The position numbers and the translations under genes are program-made. The notes beneath the pieces are model-generated. The model ran no database searches and was not told the origin of the DNA. It was given only the letters and a program-made list of their open reading frames with translations. Below, piece by piece: positions 34,705 through 44,477 of a DNA stretch of 64,000 bases. Where the stretch lies: contig JBDTSV010000111.1 of assembly GCA_039930985.1 (NCBI GenBank), positions 1-64,000 on the forward strand, in the 5' to 3' direction. Each line of letters begins with the position of its first letter. Positions within the stretch are counted from its first letter, which is position 1. Source of the DNA: CADEED01 sp039930985 (GTDB lineage Bacteria > Pseudomonadota > Gammaproteobacteria > Steroidobacterales > Steroidobacteraceae).

Positions 34705-37700
34705 TATTTGCCACGCCACAGGCCATTCGTCTTCCACGCGTTGAACGCCCAACGCAGCCATCGCACCAGCGCGAACGCCATCCAGCTCGCCCACGCGAAG
34801 AATAAAAGGCGGTAAACCCACATCGGCACCGAGTAGATGCTCGGGCCTTCGATGACTCCCCGAGCCTGGTCCTGGAACCAGCCGTATCCGCCGTACTGCT
34901 CTCCGCCCCCGGCGATGTGCATGTCGGGATGCGCGAGCAGGCCGTTGCGAATGCCCGAGAACACCAGCGTGATGATGGTGGCGAACGTGAACCCCGCCAG
35001 CACGAGCTGCACGGCGTTGAAACGCCAGCGCGCGAATTCCGGCGCCGGGTTCCAGCCCTCGCGCCAACGCATCACCACCAGCCACGCGGCGGTCAGCGAG
35101 AACACGAACCAGGACTGCGTAGACAACCCGAGACCGAGCAGCAGCCAGTCGATGAAACGCAGCGGTGATTTCGGCCAGCGCCCCAGCAGCCACGCGATCG
35201 CGATGAACACCACGAGTTCGCCCCAGTAGAGCACCGCGGGTCCGACGCCCGGTCCCCAAGCCGCCAGGATCCAGCGCGATTCCGGCATCGACACCAGCGT
35301 GCGCAGATTGCTTGCCGGAGTCTGCAGGTCCACGGGCGAAGGCTGCGTATGCGCGCTCACATCGCGGGATTCTTCCCAGACGATCTGCAAGGCGTGCGCG
35401 CCCGGTGTGAGCGACAGCGGCAACTCGCCCTTCTCCGGCCGCAGTTGCTGCGGCCGCCCGTCGAAGCTCACTGAAGTCACGCGGGCCGCCAGCGGCAGCT
35501 TGATGACGTGGCGGCCACCCTGCGTGCTGCGATAACTGAACTCGAGTGTCGTGGTCGACGAGCGCGCACCCACGTCGACGCGCTGGCTCACGGAGTCGAT
35601 GGCGAGCGTCGTGCCCTTGGCACCTGGCGGGCGCGTGATCCTGAGCGTGAGTTTTTCGCCCGGGCGCGGCATGAAGCGGAACACCCACGCCGCCGCGTTC
35701 ATGTTTTCGGGCAGCACCGGCGCGAAGCCTTCGAATGCCACGTTCCACTGCGGACTGACGACAAAGCTCCATACCTCGGTGCGCGCGGCGTCCGCGGGCA
35801 GCGAGATCTCGAGCGTTTCCGCCCGCGCCAGCCCCGAGTGCCATTGCGTCTGCGCTTCACCCGAGCCCAGGCCGACGATCGCCGCTTCGTTGTTGCGAAC
35901 CTTCACGCCATCGGTGAGCACCGACTCACCGGTGACCAGCGGAATTTCCACTGACAAGGCCGCGCGCTGCGGCGCGATGCGTGAGACGTAGGTGTCGAGC
36001 GTCCAGTCGAGATCCAGGTTGAACACGCGCTCGACGCGCACGAACGCCGGAAATTCCGCGCCAGCCTCGAGCGCCATGCTCGCCTGGGCCGCATTACGTT
36101 CGCGTGCCAGCTCGAGCGAACCCGACACCAGCCGCCCCTCGTTGACGCCGCTCACGGTCCAGCCGCGCGCGTTCACATCGATGACGCGCGGTGACTGCGG
36201 AAAGGCGAGCTGGATGGATTCAGCCGCGGCGAGGCGGCCGGTGAGCCGCACGGTGTGCGCTCCCGGGGTCAGCGGCACCCAAAGCGAGGCATCGGCATCG
36301 CGCACCATGCCAAGCGAGCCGTGCGAGTCGACACTGACTTCGTCGAGCTGCCAGCGATCGCTGGCATGCGGCATTGCCACCGCCACGGTCGCCAGCACGC
36401 TAACCTGCAGGACCACTTCGAGCCGGTCACCCTCGACCGCGACGCGCGCGGCGGCTATCTCGGCGCAATGCGGTGCGCACGCGGGCGCGGCCGTGAGACG
36501 CGTCTTGAGCTCGGTCAGCAGTTCACTGGCGGGCGCTGCCGGCGGCTCCGGCGCTTCGCCGGCGCGCGCCGGATTTCCGGCGCCGAGCGAGCACACGAGC
36601 AGTGTCGCACCTAACAACGAAGGTAGCGTGCCGGCGGTGGCGGACTTCGACATCCCCGGAAGCGCGAGCTTCTTGCCGTAGCTGAGCAACGCGAGCCATG
36701 CGAACAGTGCCGCCAGTGCCACCACGCCGATCAATCGCCAGAAGAACAACACCACCGGGCCGACATAGATGAAGCGCACGGTGTCTTCGGCATTGACCGG
36801 GCCGCTCCAGAAGTAGCTGTAGGTGTTGTAGCGCCACGCGGGAATGCCGGGACCCGCCTGCAGCACGGTACCGGCGGCGTAGCGCTGCACGACCTGCTGG
36901 GAGTTGAGGCCGTATCCCTTCATCCGAACGCCGGGGATGCGCTGCAAGCTTTGCCTCACGTTCGAATCCGGGAATTTGCCGATGTCCCCGGCGGCGTCTG
37001 CGGCCGGCGCGTCTGCGGCAGTCGCTTCCATGGGCTCCGCCATTTCTATCGTGGGCATCGGCGGTGGGGCCGAGACCAGCTCCGTCGCGATCACGTTCCT
37101 GTCGCCGTAGCCGACGTCCAAACCGTAGATGCCCATGCTGTTCTCGAGCTGCGGGTAGAGCGCGAAGCGCACCTGCGTCCACAGGAACGGCAGCAGTGCC
37201 GCCCCTAACAACACGAAGCTCAACGTGCGATAGACCCGCGCAAACTTCTGGAAGCGTCCCGCGGGCGCGGCGCGGGCGATGGACAGTGCGGCCAACAAGT
37301 TGCCCCACAGCCAGATGTACTCGGGTGCTTCCTGGTAGGTGAGTACCAGCGCGAGCGCGGCGATGGCGGCGGGGACCAGCCCCGCGGCCCAGTACACGAA
37401 ACCCACGATCAGCAATACGCCGAAGACATTCCACAATCCCCAGCGCTCCCACCAGGAATACGGCGCGCCGTCGGCGCCCAGGGCTGCGAGCAGCCGGTGC
37501 CCCGGTGGCAGGTTGAGCGTACCCACGACTTTGTCGAAGCGCCCGTCCCAACCAGTGGCCGGCATGGCGCCGCTGCCGGACTCCTTGCGCGCGACGGTAG
37601 TCAGGTTCAACTGGGGCAGACGCAACTCGACACCGGCGCGCCCCGCTGCGCCATCGGTGACCAGCAACTGGTCGTTGTTCTGGCGCGCACTCTGCAACGC

Positions 37701-38864
37701 GAACGGCGCCTGCATGTCGAGCCGCCAGTCGCGGCGCATGAGGCCCTGGATGTTGTCGACCACGGTGAACCCGTGGTGATCGAAGTCGAGCCACAGCGCG
37801 CGCGTCAATGAGAGGCGATTGTCGTCCGCATTAGAGAGGCCGCGGCTGCGTTCGACCACGTTGAGCTTCGCGGCAGCGTCCAGGCGGAATGCCGGGTATT
37901 GGCGCCATTCAACGGGCACATTGGCCTGCGCGGGGTCAATGCCTTCGGCGCCTTCGGCGGCAGCGACGCGCAGTGCATCGTTGGCGGCGAAGCTCCAGAT
38001 TTCTTCGCGCGGCCAGTGTTCACCGCCATTGGGACGCGCGAGTGTGGCGGCCACGCCCGTGCCGCGCGCGACCAGGATCACCTCGTGGCTGCCGGCGCGC
38101 AGCTGCACGCGCAGGGTGCCATCACGCTCGAGGCGCGCGGGCAGATCGCCGCGCAACGACAGCGGCGTGAAGCCGTCCGGCAACGCATGCCCCAGCACTT
38201 CTTCGCGCGCCTCGCCCGCCACGTTGAGGCGGATGCGCGTCAATAGATAGGCCGGGATTTCGTCCTGCACCAGCCGGTATACCTGTACTTCCATGGCGGC
38301 AGCCTGCTCGGCGCTGCGGCGTTTGCCGAGCCACACGCTGCCCTCCGGCCGTTCGGGTTGCGCGACGCGCGAACCGTCGACGAACAGGTCGACGATCGCC
38401 GTGGAGAGAGCAAGTGGCAGCGCTTCGGGACGCGAAGTCCATTCGAAGCGCCCGGCAATGGTGTAGCTGCCCGGCTTGAGGCGCAGGCTCGGCACGTCGT
38501 CGACCGCGACCACAGCCGCGGGCGCGCCATTGAGCCGCACGTCGCGCGGCCAGTGTTCGGCATTGCCGGGCAATGCCACCCAGCTTTCGGCAAACACCTG
38601 CCAGCGCTGCGAGAACGTGCCACCGCGCGCGTCAACAGTCAGTGTCAGGCGTTCCGGCCACACGCAGCGGAATTCGCTGACGTCGATCGGTTCGCCCGCC
38701 TCGGTGTCTGCGGAAGCCGAGAACGGGCAACGGCGGAACTCTTCACCGTGCAACACCCAGCCCTGCCAGTCGCGCAATGCGGGTGGAAGTGCATCCTGTG
38801 CGCGAGCGGCCATGGAACAGCAGAGAGCGAGCGCGATGAGTCCCGCGCGGACGAGCGTGTACAT
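34704..38864 (-). CDS. Very large membrane protein of unknown function
   Basis: 1386 residues from ATG 38864, with CAGGGG upstream. Signal peptide about 1-21 ends in SMAARAQ. Domain order: a beta-rich periplasmic half (about 22-480), four to five helices in the middle (about 485-740, including FGVLLIVGFVYWAAGLVPAA and VVLFFWRLIGVVALAALFAW), a second periplasmic beta-rich domain (about 760-1210), then about five helices to the end. No known family is recognised. Two periplasmic domains each followed by a helix bundle suggest an envelope-spanning or polymer-handling protein, but this is inference. Confidence 0.8.
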   Translation of the reverse strand: MYTLVRAGLIALALCCSMAARAQDALPPALRDWQGWVLHGEEFRRCPFSASADTEAGEPIDVSEFRCVWPERLTLTVDARGGTFSQRWQVFAESWVALPGNAEHWPRDVRLNGAPAAVVAVDDVPSLRLKPGSYTIAGRFEWTSRPEALPLALSTAIVDLFVDGSRVAQPERPEGSVWLGKRRSAEQAAAMEVQVYRLVQDEIPAYLLTRIRLNVAGEAREEVLGHALPDGFTPLSLRGDLPARLERDGTLRVQLRAGSHEVILVARGTGVAATLARPNGGEHWPREEIWSFAANDALRVAAAEGAEGIDPAQANVPVEWRQYPAFRLDAAAKLNVVERSRGLSNADDNRLSLTRALWLDFDHHGFTVVDNIQGLMRRDWRLDMQAPFALQSARQNNDQLLVTDGAAGRAGVELRLPQLNLTTVARKESGSGAMPATGWDGRFDKVVGTLNLPPGHRLLAALGADGAPYSWWERWGLWNVFGVLLIVGFVYWAAGLVPAAIAALALVLTYQEAPEYIWLWGNLLAALSIARAAPAGRFQKFARVYRTLSFVLLGAALLPFLWTQVRFALYPQLENSMGIYGLDVGYGDRNVIATELVSAPPPMPTIEMAEPMEATAADAPAADAAGDIGKFPDSNVRQSLQRIPGVRMKGYGLNSQQVVQRYAAGTVLQAGPGIPAWRYNTYSYFWSGPVNAEDTVRFIYVGPVVLFFWRLIGVVALAALFAWLALLSYGKKLALPGMSKSATAGTLPSLLGATLLVCSLGAGNPARAGEAPEPPAAPASELLTELKTRLTAAPACAPHCAEIAAARVAVEGDRLEVVLQVSVLATVAVAMPHASDRWQLDEVSVDSHGSLGMVRDADASLWVPLTPGAHTVRLTGRLAAAESIQLAFPQSPRVIDVNARGWTVSGVNEGRLVSGSLELARERNAAQASMALEAGAEFPAFVRVERVFNLDLDWTLDTYVSRIAPQRAALSVEIPLVTGESVLTDGVKVRNNEAAIVGLGSGEAQTQWHSGLARAETLEISLPADAARTEVWSFVVSPQWNVAFEGFAPVLPENMNAAAWVFRFMPRPGEKLTLRITRPPGAKGTTLAIDSVSQRVDVGARSSTTTLEFSYRSTQGGRHVIKLPLAARVTSVSFDGRPQQLRPEKGELPLSLTPGAHALQIVWEESRDVSAHTQPSPVDLQTPASNLRTLVSMPESRWILAAWGPGVGPAVLYWGELVVFIAIAWLLGRWPKSPLRFIDWLLLGLGLSTQSWFVFSLTAAWLVVMRWREGWNPAPEFARWRFNAVQLVLAGFTFATIITLVFSGIRNGLLAHPDMHIAGGGEQYGGYGWFQDQARGVIEGPSIYSVPMWVYRLLFFAWASWMAFALVRWLRWAFNAWKTNGLWRGK

Positions 38865-38944
38865 GTGATGCCCCTGGGCCGTTCGGCGAAGCCTTGAGTG
38901 TAACAACGCCGCGACGCAGCGGATTGGTCTAGCATGCCGCGCTC

Positions 38945-39565
38945 ATGGAACGCGCCAACGACGTACTGGAATTCTGGTTTGGCCACGGCCCTTTCGACGC
39001 GGCACGCCTCGAAGAGCGCGGCAACTTCTGGTTTGGTGGTGACGGCGCTGCGGCAGTGGCGGCGCGCGATGCCGGAATTCGCAGCCGGCTCGAGCCCCTG
39101 CTCGAGCGCGCAGCACGCGGCGAGCTCGCAAACTGGGCCGCCAGCCCCAAGCGCCGGCTCGCACTGGTCCTGCTGTTCGACCAGGTGCCGCGCAATGCCT
39201 ACCGGGGCACCGCCGCTGCGTTCGCGTTCGATCGCGAAGCGTTGGCGCTCACCGTCGAAGGCATGCATCTGGCGGCCGATGCCGCGCTCGATCCGCTCGA
39301 ACGCCTGTTCTTCTATCTACCACTGGAACATGCCGAATCCATCGACGCGCAGGACGTCGCGATGACGGCGCTGGCTCGGCTGGTTGCCGAGGCACCGGCC
39401 GAGCTGCGTGAATTCCTGAAGTCCTCGGCCGACTACGCGCGCCAGCACCGCGACATCATCGCGAAATTCGGGCGTTTTCCGCATCGAAACGCCGTGCTGG
39501 GGCGGGCGAGCACGCCGGCAGAGCTCGAGTGGCTGGCAGCCAGCGGGGAAAGCTTCGGGCAGTGA
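38945..39565 (+). CDS. DUF924 family protein
   Basis: 206 residues. Opens with the family phrase VLEFWFGHGPF, followed by LALVLLFDQVPRNAYRGT (about 76-93), FFYLPLEHAES (about 121) and a C-terminal GRFPHRNAVLGR. These are the conserved blocks of DUF924, an all-helical cytosolic family of unknown function. The length is normal. Confidence 0.92.
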   Translation: MERANDVLEFWFGHGPFDAARLEERGNFWFGGDGAAAVAARDAGIRSRLEPLLERAARGELANWAASPKRRLALVLLFDQVPRNAYRGTAAAFAFDREALALTVEGMHLAADAALDPLERLFFYLPLEHAESIDAQDVAMTALARLVAEAPAELREFLKSSADYARQHRDIIAKFGRFPHRNAVLGRASTPAELEWLAASGESFGQ

Positions 39566-39574
39566 GGGTTGCCT

Positions 39575-40483
39575 TCAGTCGGCGACGTCGGGCTCGACGA
39601 AACACCATGCGACTTCGGGAAACCTGGTCTTGATGCGCCGCTCGAGCGCGTTGAGGCAATCGACCGCGGCATCCAGCGTGAGCCCGGCCCGCATGCGCAC
39701 TTTCAGCGCCAGCATGACGTCGGGTCCCATCTGCATGGTGATGGCATTCAGCAACTCATCTATGTCCGGATCGGAGGCGACTTCGGCTTTCAGCGCTTCC
39801 TGCAAATCTTCCTCGGCCGAGCGGCCGACGATGAGGCCCTTGATGCGTACCGCGACAAAGATGGAGACGCAGACGAGGACGACGCCAATCGCGATGGATC
39901 CGATGGCATCGAACACCGGATTCCCCGTGTATGCGGCCAGCGCCACGAACACGAAGGCGATCAGAAGGCCGATGAGCGCCGCCACGTCTTCACCCAGAAC
40001 CACCACGAGCTCGGCATTGCGCGTGTTCTTGAGCCAGTAGCCGAACGACCGGCCCTTGCGCAGCTTGGTGATCTCGCGGAGGCAGCCGAGCAAACTACCG
40101 AATTCCAGCGCCACCGACACCGCGAGCACGGCGAGCGCCACCCACGGTTTGTTGAGCTCGTCGGTGGCGTGCAGCTTGTGCCAGCCTTCGTTGATGGAGA
40201 ACAAGCCGCCCATGGAGAAGAGCAGCAACGCGACCACGAAGCTCCAGAAATACGTGACCTTGCCGTAGCCAAGCGGATGCCGGGCGTCCGGCGGCTTCTG
40301 TGACTGCCGCAAACCCACGAACAGCAGCACCTGGTTGCCGCAATCCGCGAACGAATGGATGGCCTCGGCCAGCATGCTGCCGGAGTGCGTGTAGATGGCC
40401 GCCGCAAGTTTGGCGATCGCGATCCCGAGGTTCGCGATGAAGGCGTAGAGAATCGCCTTGGCGGACGAGCCGTGATCCGCCAT
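39575..40483 (-). CDS. Cation diffusion facilitator (zinc/metal exporter)
   Basis: 302 residues. Six helices (about 12-215). The metal-binding His/Asp residues of CDF proteins are seen in HSFADCGNQVLL (helix 2), and a further Asp is in GEDVAALIG (helix 5). RHPLGYGKVTYFWSFV is the conserved loop after helix 2. The C-terminal about 85 residues form the cytoplasmic dimerisation domain. It exports divalent metal (usually Zn2+) by H+ antiport and is of the ZnT9-like type. Its ATG shares one base with the M16 stop (TGATG), so it is translationally coupled to it. Confidence 0.92.
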   Translation of the reverse strand: MADHGSSAKAILYAFIANLGIAIAKLAAAIYTHSGSMLAEAIHSFADCGNQVLLFVGLRQSQKPPDARHPLGYGKVTYFWSFVVALLLFSMGGLFSINEGWHKLHATDELNKPWVALAVLAVSVALEFGSLLGCLREITKLRKGRSFGYWLKNTRNAELVVVLGEDVAALIGLLIAFVFVALAAYTGNPVFDAIGSIAIGVVLVCVSIFVAVRIKGLIVGRSAEEDLQEALKAEVASDPDIDELLNAITMQMGPDVMLALKVRMRAGLTLDAAVDCLNALERRIKTRFPEVAWCFVEPDVAD

Positions 40484-41919
40484 CAGTTGGACGCGGCCGG
40501 CGCGAAGTCCGGGTCAGAGATTGCAAGCTCGGTGACGGCACCGTATTTGGCCGCGGCCTCGCGAATCTTCGCTGCATCGCCGATCAACACCAGGACCACG
40601 TCCGTCGGACGCGGGAAGGCATCCGCCGTCACGGCCGCGGTCTCCGCCAGGTCCACCTTGGCGAGCGCCGGTCCGTAGCCCTCGATGTAGTCCTTGCCCA
40701 ATCCGAAGAACTCCAGGTCCGCAAGCTGCGCGGCCCAGTGCGCCGCGGTTTCGAGCTGCAGCGGAAACTGGCCGAGCACATAGGCTCGCGCCGACTCGAG
40801 CATCTCTGGCGCGAGCGCGCCGTGCTTCAGTTGTTCGAGCGTCTCGAGCGTGAGATCCAGCGCCTTGGCGGTGTTGTCGGTTTGCGTGAACGAGCGAATC
40901 GCGAATTCGCCCGGCACCGACCCGCGCGTGAAGCGCGACGAGGCTCCATAGGACAGACCGGACTTGATGCGCAGCTCGGTATTGAGGATGGAGGTGAAGC
41001 GCCCGCCGTACAGCGTGTTCACCAGGTCGAGCGCCGGCCGGCCGCTGTAGCGCCTATCTACACCGACGCTGCCGAGCCAGAAGTAGGTCTGCACCGAGCC
41101 CGGAGAGTCGACCAGGAGTACCCGCCGGCCAGCCACGCGCGGCGCCGGCTTGAGCTCGAGCGCCGCCACCTTTGCTTTCGCCCAGCTCCCGAACGCGGTG
41201 GTCAGCGCCTGGCGCATCCACTTCGGATCGAGATCGCCGGCGAACACCAGCGTGGCGCGGTCCGCGCCGAATTGCGCGGCGTGGTAGGCCACCACGTCGC
41301 TCTGGGTGATCGAGGCCAGCGAGCGCTCGCTGCCGCCTTGCGGCCGGCCGTAGGGATGCGCGCCGAACAAAGCAGCGCGTCCGTAAATACCGATGATCTG
41401 TGACGGATCGGAATCCTTGGCCGACTTGATGAATTCGATTTCCCGGTCGCGGTAGCTGCTGAATTCATCGGCATCGAGGTGCGGACGCATGAGGGCATCG
41501 CTCAGCAGCTCGATCATGAGCGCCCGATCGCGCGCGAGGAACTCGCCGCTCACCGTGATCGATTCCGCGCCGGCGCCGGCACTGAAGCTGCCACCCACGC
41601 CTTCGAGCGCATCGGCGAACTCAAACGCGCTGCGTTTTCCCGCACCGCGATCTAGCAGGCCCGCCACCAGCGAGGCGACGCCTGGCTTGGCGGGCGGATC
41701 CGCGAACGCGCCGCCCCGCACGAAACCGCTGAAGGCAATGAGCGGCACGTCTTTCTTTGGTACGAGGACGATGACGAGGCCGTTGGGCAGCACGAAACGC
41801 TGGTTGGCCGGGACCTTGACGAAGGCGGGCGCGGCGTCAGCGGCGGCGACTGCCGCAACGGACGAGAGCGCCAGAGCGCAACCGAGCCACCAGGCGAACT
41901 GCGTCTTGAGGCGCTTCAT
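40483..41919 (-). CDS. M16 peptidase-like protein without zinc motif (partner subunit)
   Basis: 478 residues with a signal peptide (about 1-28). It has the two M16 core repeats (RFVLPNGLVIVLVPKKDVPL at the start; HFQPL-type second half with AYVLGQFPLQLETAAHWAAQ) but no HxxEH: the region that should carry it reads GVASLVAGLLDRGAG. M16 peptidases often occur as a zinc-bearing subunit plus an inactive subunit; here the active one is the overlapping upstream gene. Probable periplasmic heterodimer. Confidence 0.9.
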   Translation of the reverse strand: MKRLKTQFAWWLGCALALSSVAAVAAADAAPAFVKVPANQRFVLPNGLVIVLVPKKDVPLIAFSGFVRGGAFADPPAKPGVASLVAGLLDRGAGKRSAFEFADALEGVGGSFSAGAGAESITVSGEFLARDRALMIELLSDALMRPHLDADEFSSYRDREIEFIKSAKDSDPSQIIGIYGRAALFGAHPYGRPQGGSERSLASITQSDVVAYHAAQFGADRATLVFAGDLDPKWMRQALTTAFGSWAKAKVAALELKPAPRVAGRRVLLVDSPGSVQTYFWLGSVGVDRRYSGRPALDLVNTLYGGRFTSILNTELRIKSGLSYGASSRFTRGSVPGEFAIRSFTQTDNTAKALDLTLETLEQLKHGALAPEMLESARAYVLGQFPLQLETAAHWAAQLADLEFFGLGKDYIEGYGPALAKVDLAETAAVTADAFPRPTDVVLVLIGDAAKIREAAAKYGAVTELAISDPDFAPAASN

Positions 41920-43277
41920 GGCTTCGTCTCCAGCACGCCCACGGTGCGATGACTTTTCTGGAAAACCATGACGGCGGCTTTCTGCAGGTCCTCGCGCGTC
42001 ACCTTGTCGTAGGTGGCGGGCGAGTCGAACAGCTTGCGGTAGTCGCCTTCGAACACGTCGAACTGCCCTAACAGGCTCGCCTTGCCATCAATGGTCGCGA
42101 TCTGTTTCCAGAACGAGGAGGCGTAGAGATTCTTGGCGCGCGACAGCTCCGCGTCGGTGACCCCCTGCGCCATCACCTGCTCGAGCGCCGCATCGGCGGC
42201 CTTCTCGACTTCCGCGACCTTCGCACCTTCCGGCAACGTGAACTGCAACCAGGTGAGTCCCGGGTCGAATCCCTCGCTGAAATGCGCACCCACTTCGATG
42301 ACGAGTTTCTTTTCCTCGACCAGCAGGCGGTGAAGGCGGGATGAATCACCTTCGGTCAGCACGGACAACAGCAGATTCAACGCCGGCCCCTGGGGGTCGT
42401 TTGCCGCTGGCGACTTGTATGCGTACACGAGCAGCGGCGTCTGCGCGTCGCGTTCCACCATGACACGCTTCTCGCCGAGCTGTTCGGGCTCGGTGGTACG
42501 CACCGGCGGTGGCGGCTCCTGTCTCGGGATCGGTTCGAGATATTTCCTGGCCAGCGCGAAGCCTTCGTCGGCCGACAGGTCGCCGACCAGGATCAACGTG
42601 CAATTGTTGGGCGCGTAGTTGGTCCTGAAAAACTTTTGCAGGTCTTCGATCTTCCAGCTCTGGATGTCGGCCGGCCAGCCGATGGTGGGAATCTGATAGG
42701 GATGGGCGACGAATGCAGTGGCCTGCACCTGTTCGCCGAGGAAGCCGTCGTTGCTGTCTTCGGTGCGCAGGCGCCTTTCGGAATACACCACGCCGCGCTC
42801 GCTCTCGATGACCTTTGGGTCGAACGATAAATTCGCGAGACGATCTGCCTCGAGGTCGAACACCAGGTCGAGCGCGGTCCGCGGAATCCAGTCCTGGTAC
42901 ACGGTGACATCTTCGCTGGTGAACGCGTTGTTCGAGCCGCCCTGCGCTTCCATGAGCCGGTCGAATTCACCGGGCGCGCGCTTCGCGGTGCCGTTGAACA
43001 TCATGTGCTCGAAGAAATGCGCGAGGCCGGTAATGCCGGGAACTTCGTTGCGGCTGCCGACGCGCACCCAGTTGTAGAGCGCGATGTTCGGAATGTCGCG
43101 ATCGGTCCAGACGATGACCTTCATGCCATTGGCGAGCGTGATGGACTGAACCTGATCTAGCCCAGGCACGCGCAACGGCGCGGCGGGTTTGGCGGGCTTG
43201 GTCGCGGCGCTGGCGGCAACTGCCGCTATCAACAACAGCGACGCGCAAAGCACACGAGAGACGGGAGATTGCGGCAT
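41916..43277 (-). CDS. M16 zinc peptidase, catalytic subunit
   Basis: 453 residues from ATG 43277 (GAGGTG upstream). Signal peptide about 1-24. The inverted zinc motif HFFEH (in LAHFFEHMMFNGT, about residue 78) is intact, with the distal Glu in a VIESERGVVYSE helix about 70 residues later. The second M16 domain follows. It degrades short periplasmic peptides together with the inactive partner encoded downstream (ATGA overlap). Confidence 0.93.
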   Translation of the reverse strand: MPQSPVSRVLCASLLLIAAVAASAATKPAKPAAPLRVPGLDQVQSITLANGMKVIVWTDRDIPNIALYNWVRVGSRNEVPGITGLAHFFEHMMFNGTAKRAPGEFDRLMEAQGGSNNAFTSEDVTVYQDWIPRTALDLVFDLEADRLANLSFDPKVIESERGVVYSERRLRTEDSNDGFLGEQVQATAFVAHPYQIPTIGWPADIQSWKIEDLQKFFRTNYAPNNCTLILVGDLSADEGFALARKYLEPIPRQEPPPPVRTTEPEQLGEKRVMVERDAQTPLLVYAYKSPAANDPQGPALNLLLSVLTEGDSSRLHRLLVEEKKLVIEVGAHFSEGFDPGLTWLQFTLPEGAKVAEVEKAADAALEQVMAQGVTDAELSRAKNLYASSFWKQIATIDGKASLLGQFDVFEGDYRKLFDSPATYDKVTREDLQKAAVMVFQKSHRTVGVLETKP

Positions 43278-43310
43278 GCGACACCTCGACAGGATGCGCA
43301 AGCTTACACA

Positions 43311-43353
43311 GAAAAAGAAAAGCGCCGCACACGGGGGAAATCGTTTGCGGCGC
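43311..43353 (-). terminator. Rho-independent terminator (or attenuator) before the M16 operon
   Basis: On the minus strand GCGCCGCA pairs with TGCGGCGC around an about 16-nt loop and is followed by TTTTCTTTTTC. It lies 34 bp before the M16 start. It either ends a transcript from the candidate small gene at 43417-43599 or attenuates the M16 operon. Confidence 0.7.
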
Positions 43354-43416
43354 CAAGAAGCGAACACCGGGGAAGAGTTGTTCGCAGTCCTTTGTGAGGT
43401 CTGCCTTGCGGCGGTA

Positions 43417-43599
43417 CTACCTCGAAACCTTGACGGCGTGGATCGCAGAAAGCTGGGCCCGAGCCAGTCGCGCATCGATGGGAGCGAACAACACGCTGCC
43501 ACCGCGGCGACGCTTGACCATCATTCCCGCCATCGCCGGCCGCATGCTCGCGACGCCCTGCGCGTGGGGAAGAATCAGCGTTACTGTGGATCTCGCCAT
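43417..43599 (-). CDS. Candidate small basic protein
   Basis: 60 residues from ATG 43599; a longer frame starts at 43683. Contains GMMVKRRRGGSVLFAPIDAR. No ribosome-binding site is visible and no family is recognised. The reason to list it is that a strong terminator lies 64 bp downstream on the same strand, while no other gene occupies 43278-43749. The locus could instead encode a small RNA. Apart from this and the terminator, I see nothing in the gap. Confidence 0.28.
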   Translation of the reverse strand: MARSTVTLILPHAQGVASMRPAMAGMMVKRRRGGSVLFAPIDARLARAQLSAIHAVKVSR

Positions 43600-43749
43600 C
43601 ACGGAGTAGGACAAAGCAATGGTCGTGCCAAATCGCTGGCGCAATAAAATCAAAGACTTGTAGAGAATGATGCCTACTGGCATCCAGGCGACGTGACGTC
43701 GCGCGTCAGCTTGTGACGCGTTTCGGGGGAAAAAGCCGCCGCGATTTCT

Positions 43750-44418
43750 TCAGCGCGCCGGAATCAACGGCACGCAGGGCTTCTTGGCCACCTTGAGGCC
43801 GCCGCAAATAGCGCGCGCCTGCGCTTCGTCGCGCACCTGCGCCTGCAACCGATAGATTGTTTTTCCCTGCGCCTCACCGACGACCACGCGCGGCGAAAGG
43901 CCGTCGAGCGTGCCTGCGGCATCCGCCTGCAGCTTTTTCCATTCATCGTTGGCGTGTTCAGCGGACGAGAACGCACCGAGCTGCACTCCATAGCCGCTGT
44001 CGCTCGCTGCCTTTGGTTGCGCTGGGACGGGAAGCGCCGCGCCCTCGCCCGACGTCTGCGGTAACGCGGATGCCGCGCCGCCGGCCGCGCTCGCGCCGTC
44101 GCCGCCAGCGAAGTTGTCGATGCGGACCTGCGCTTCCTTGGCCCACTTGCCGGCCGGATATGACGCAAGGAATTGCTGATACGCCTCGCGCGTATCCGCG
44201 CCTGCGGCGGCGCGCCAATCCTTTTGCTCGGCTAGCTGCTGCAGCCGTTCGCGTGCGGTCACGACCAGCGTGCTGTCCGGATGTCCCGCGATGAATTGCT
44301 CGTACGACTCGGGCGAGTCGGCGGCCTGCGCCGAGCGCCAGTCGCTCTTCTCGCGGCTGCATGCTGCGAGCGCGAACAACGGTATTGCGAACAACGTCAC
44401 GAGAGCACGGGTGGACAT
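43750..44418 (-). CDS. SPOR-domain lipoprotein
   Basis: 222 residues. Lipoprotein signal with lipobox LAAC at about 17-20. Two imperfect helical repeats follow (DWRSAQAADSPESYEQFIAG and DWRAAAGADTREAYQQFLAS), about 55 residues apart. The C-terminal SPOR domain (about 145-220) begins YGVQLGAFSSAEHANDEWKK and ends with ARAICGGLK. SPOR domains bind denuded septal peptidoglycan, so a cell-division or envelope role is likely. It is divergent from a bactofilin gene, another morphology factor. Confidence 0.88.
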   Translation of the reverse strand: MSTRALVTLFAIPLFALAACSREKSDWRSAQAADSPESYEQFIAGHPDSTLVVTARERLQQLAEQKDWRAAAGADTREAYQQFLASYPAGKWAKEAQVRIDNFAGGDGASAAGGAASALPQTSGEGAALPVPAQPKAASDSGYGVQLGAFSSAEHANDEWKKLQADAAGTLDGLSPRVVVGEAQGKTIYRLQAQVRDEAQARAICGGLKVAKKPCVPLIPAR

Positions 44419-44477
44419 GGTTATGATCCCTTGAGCGACTGCTTTATTGTAAACGCTGCAGCTGACTGGAGATGCAC

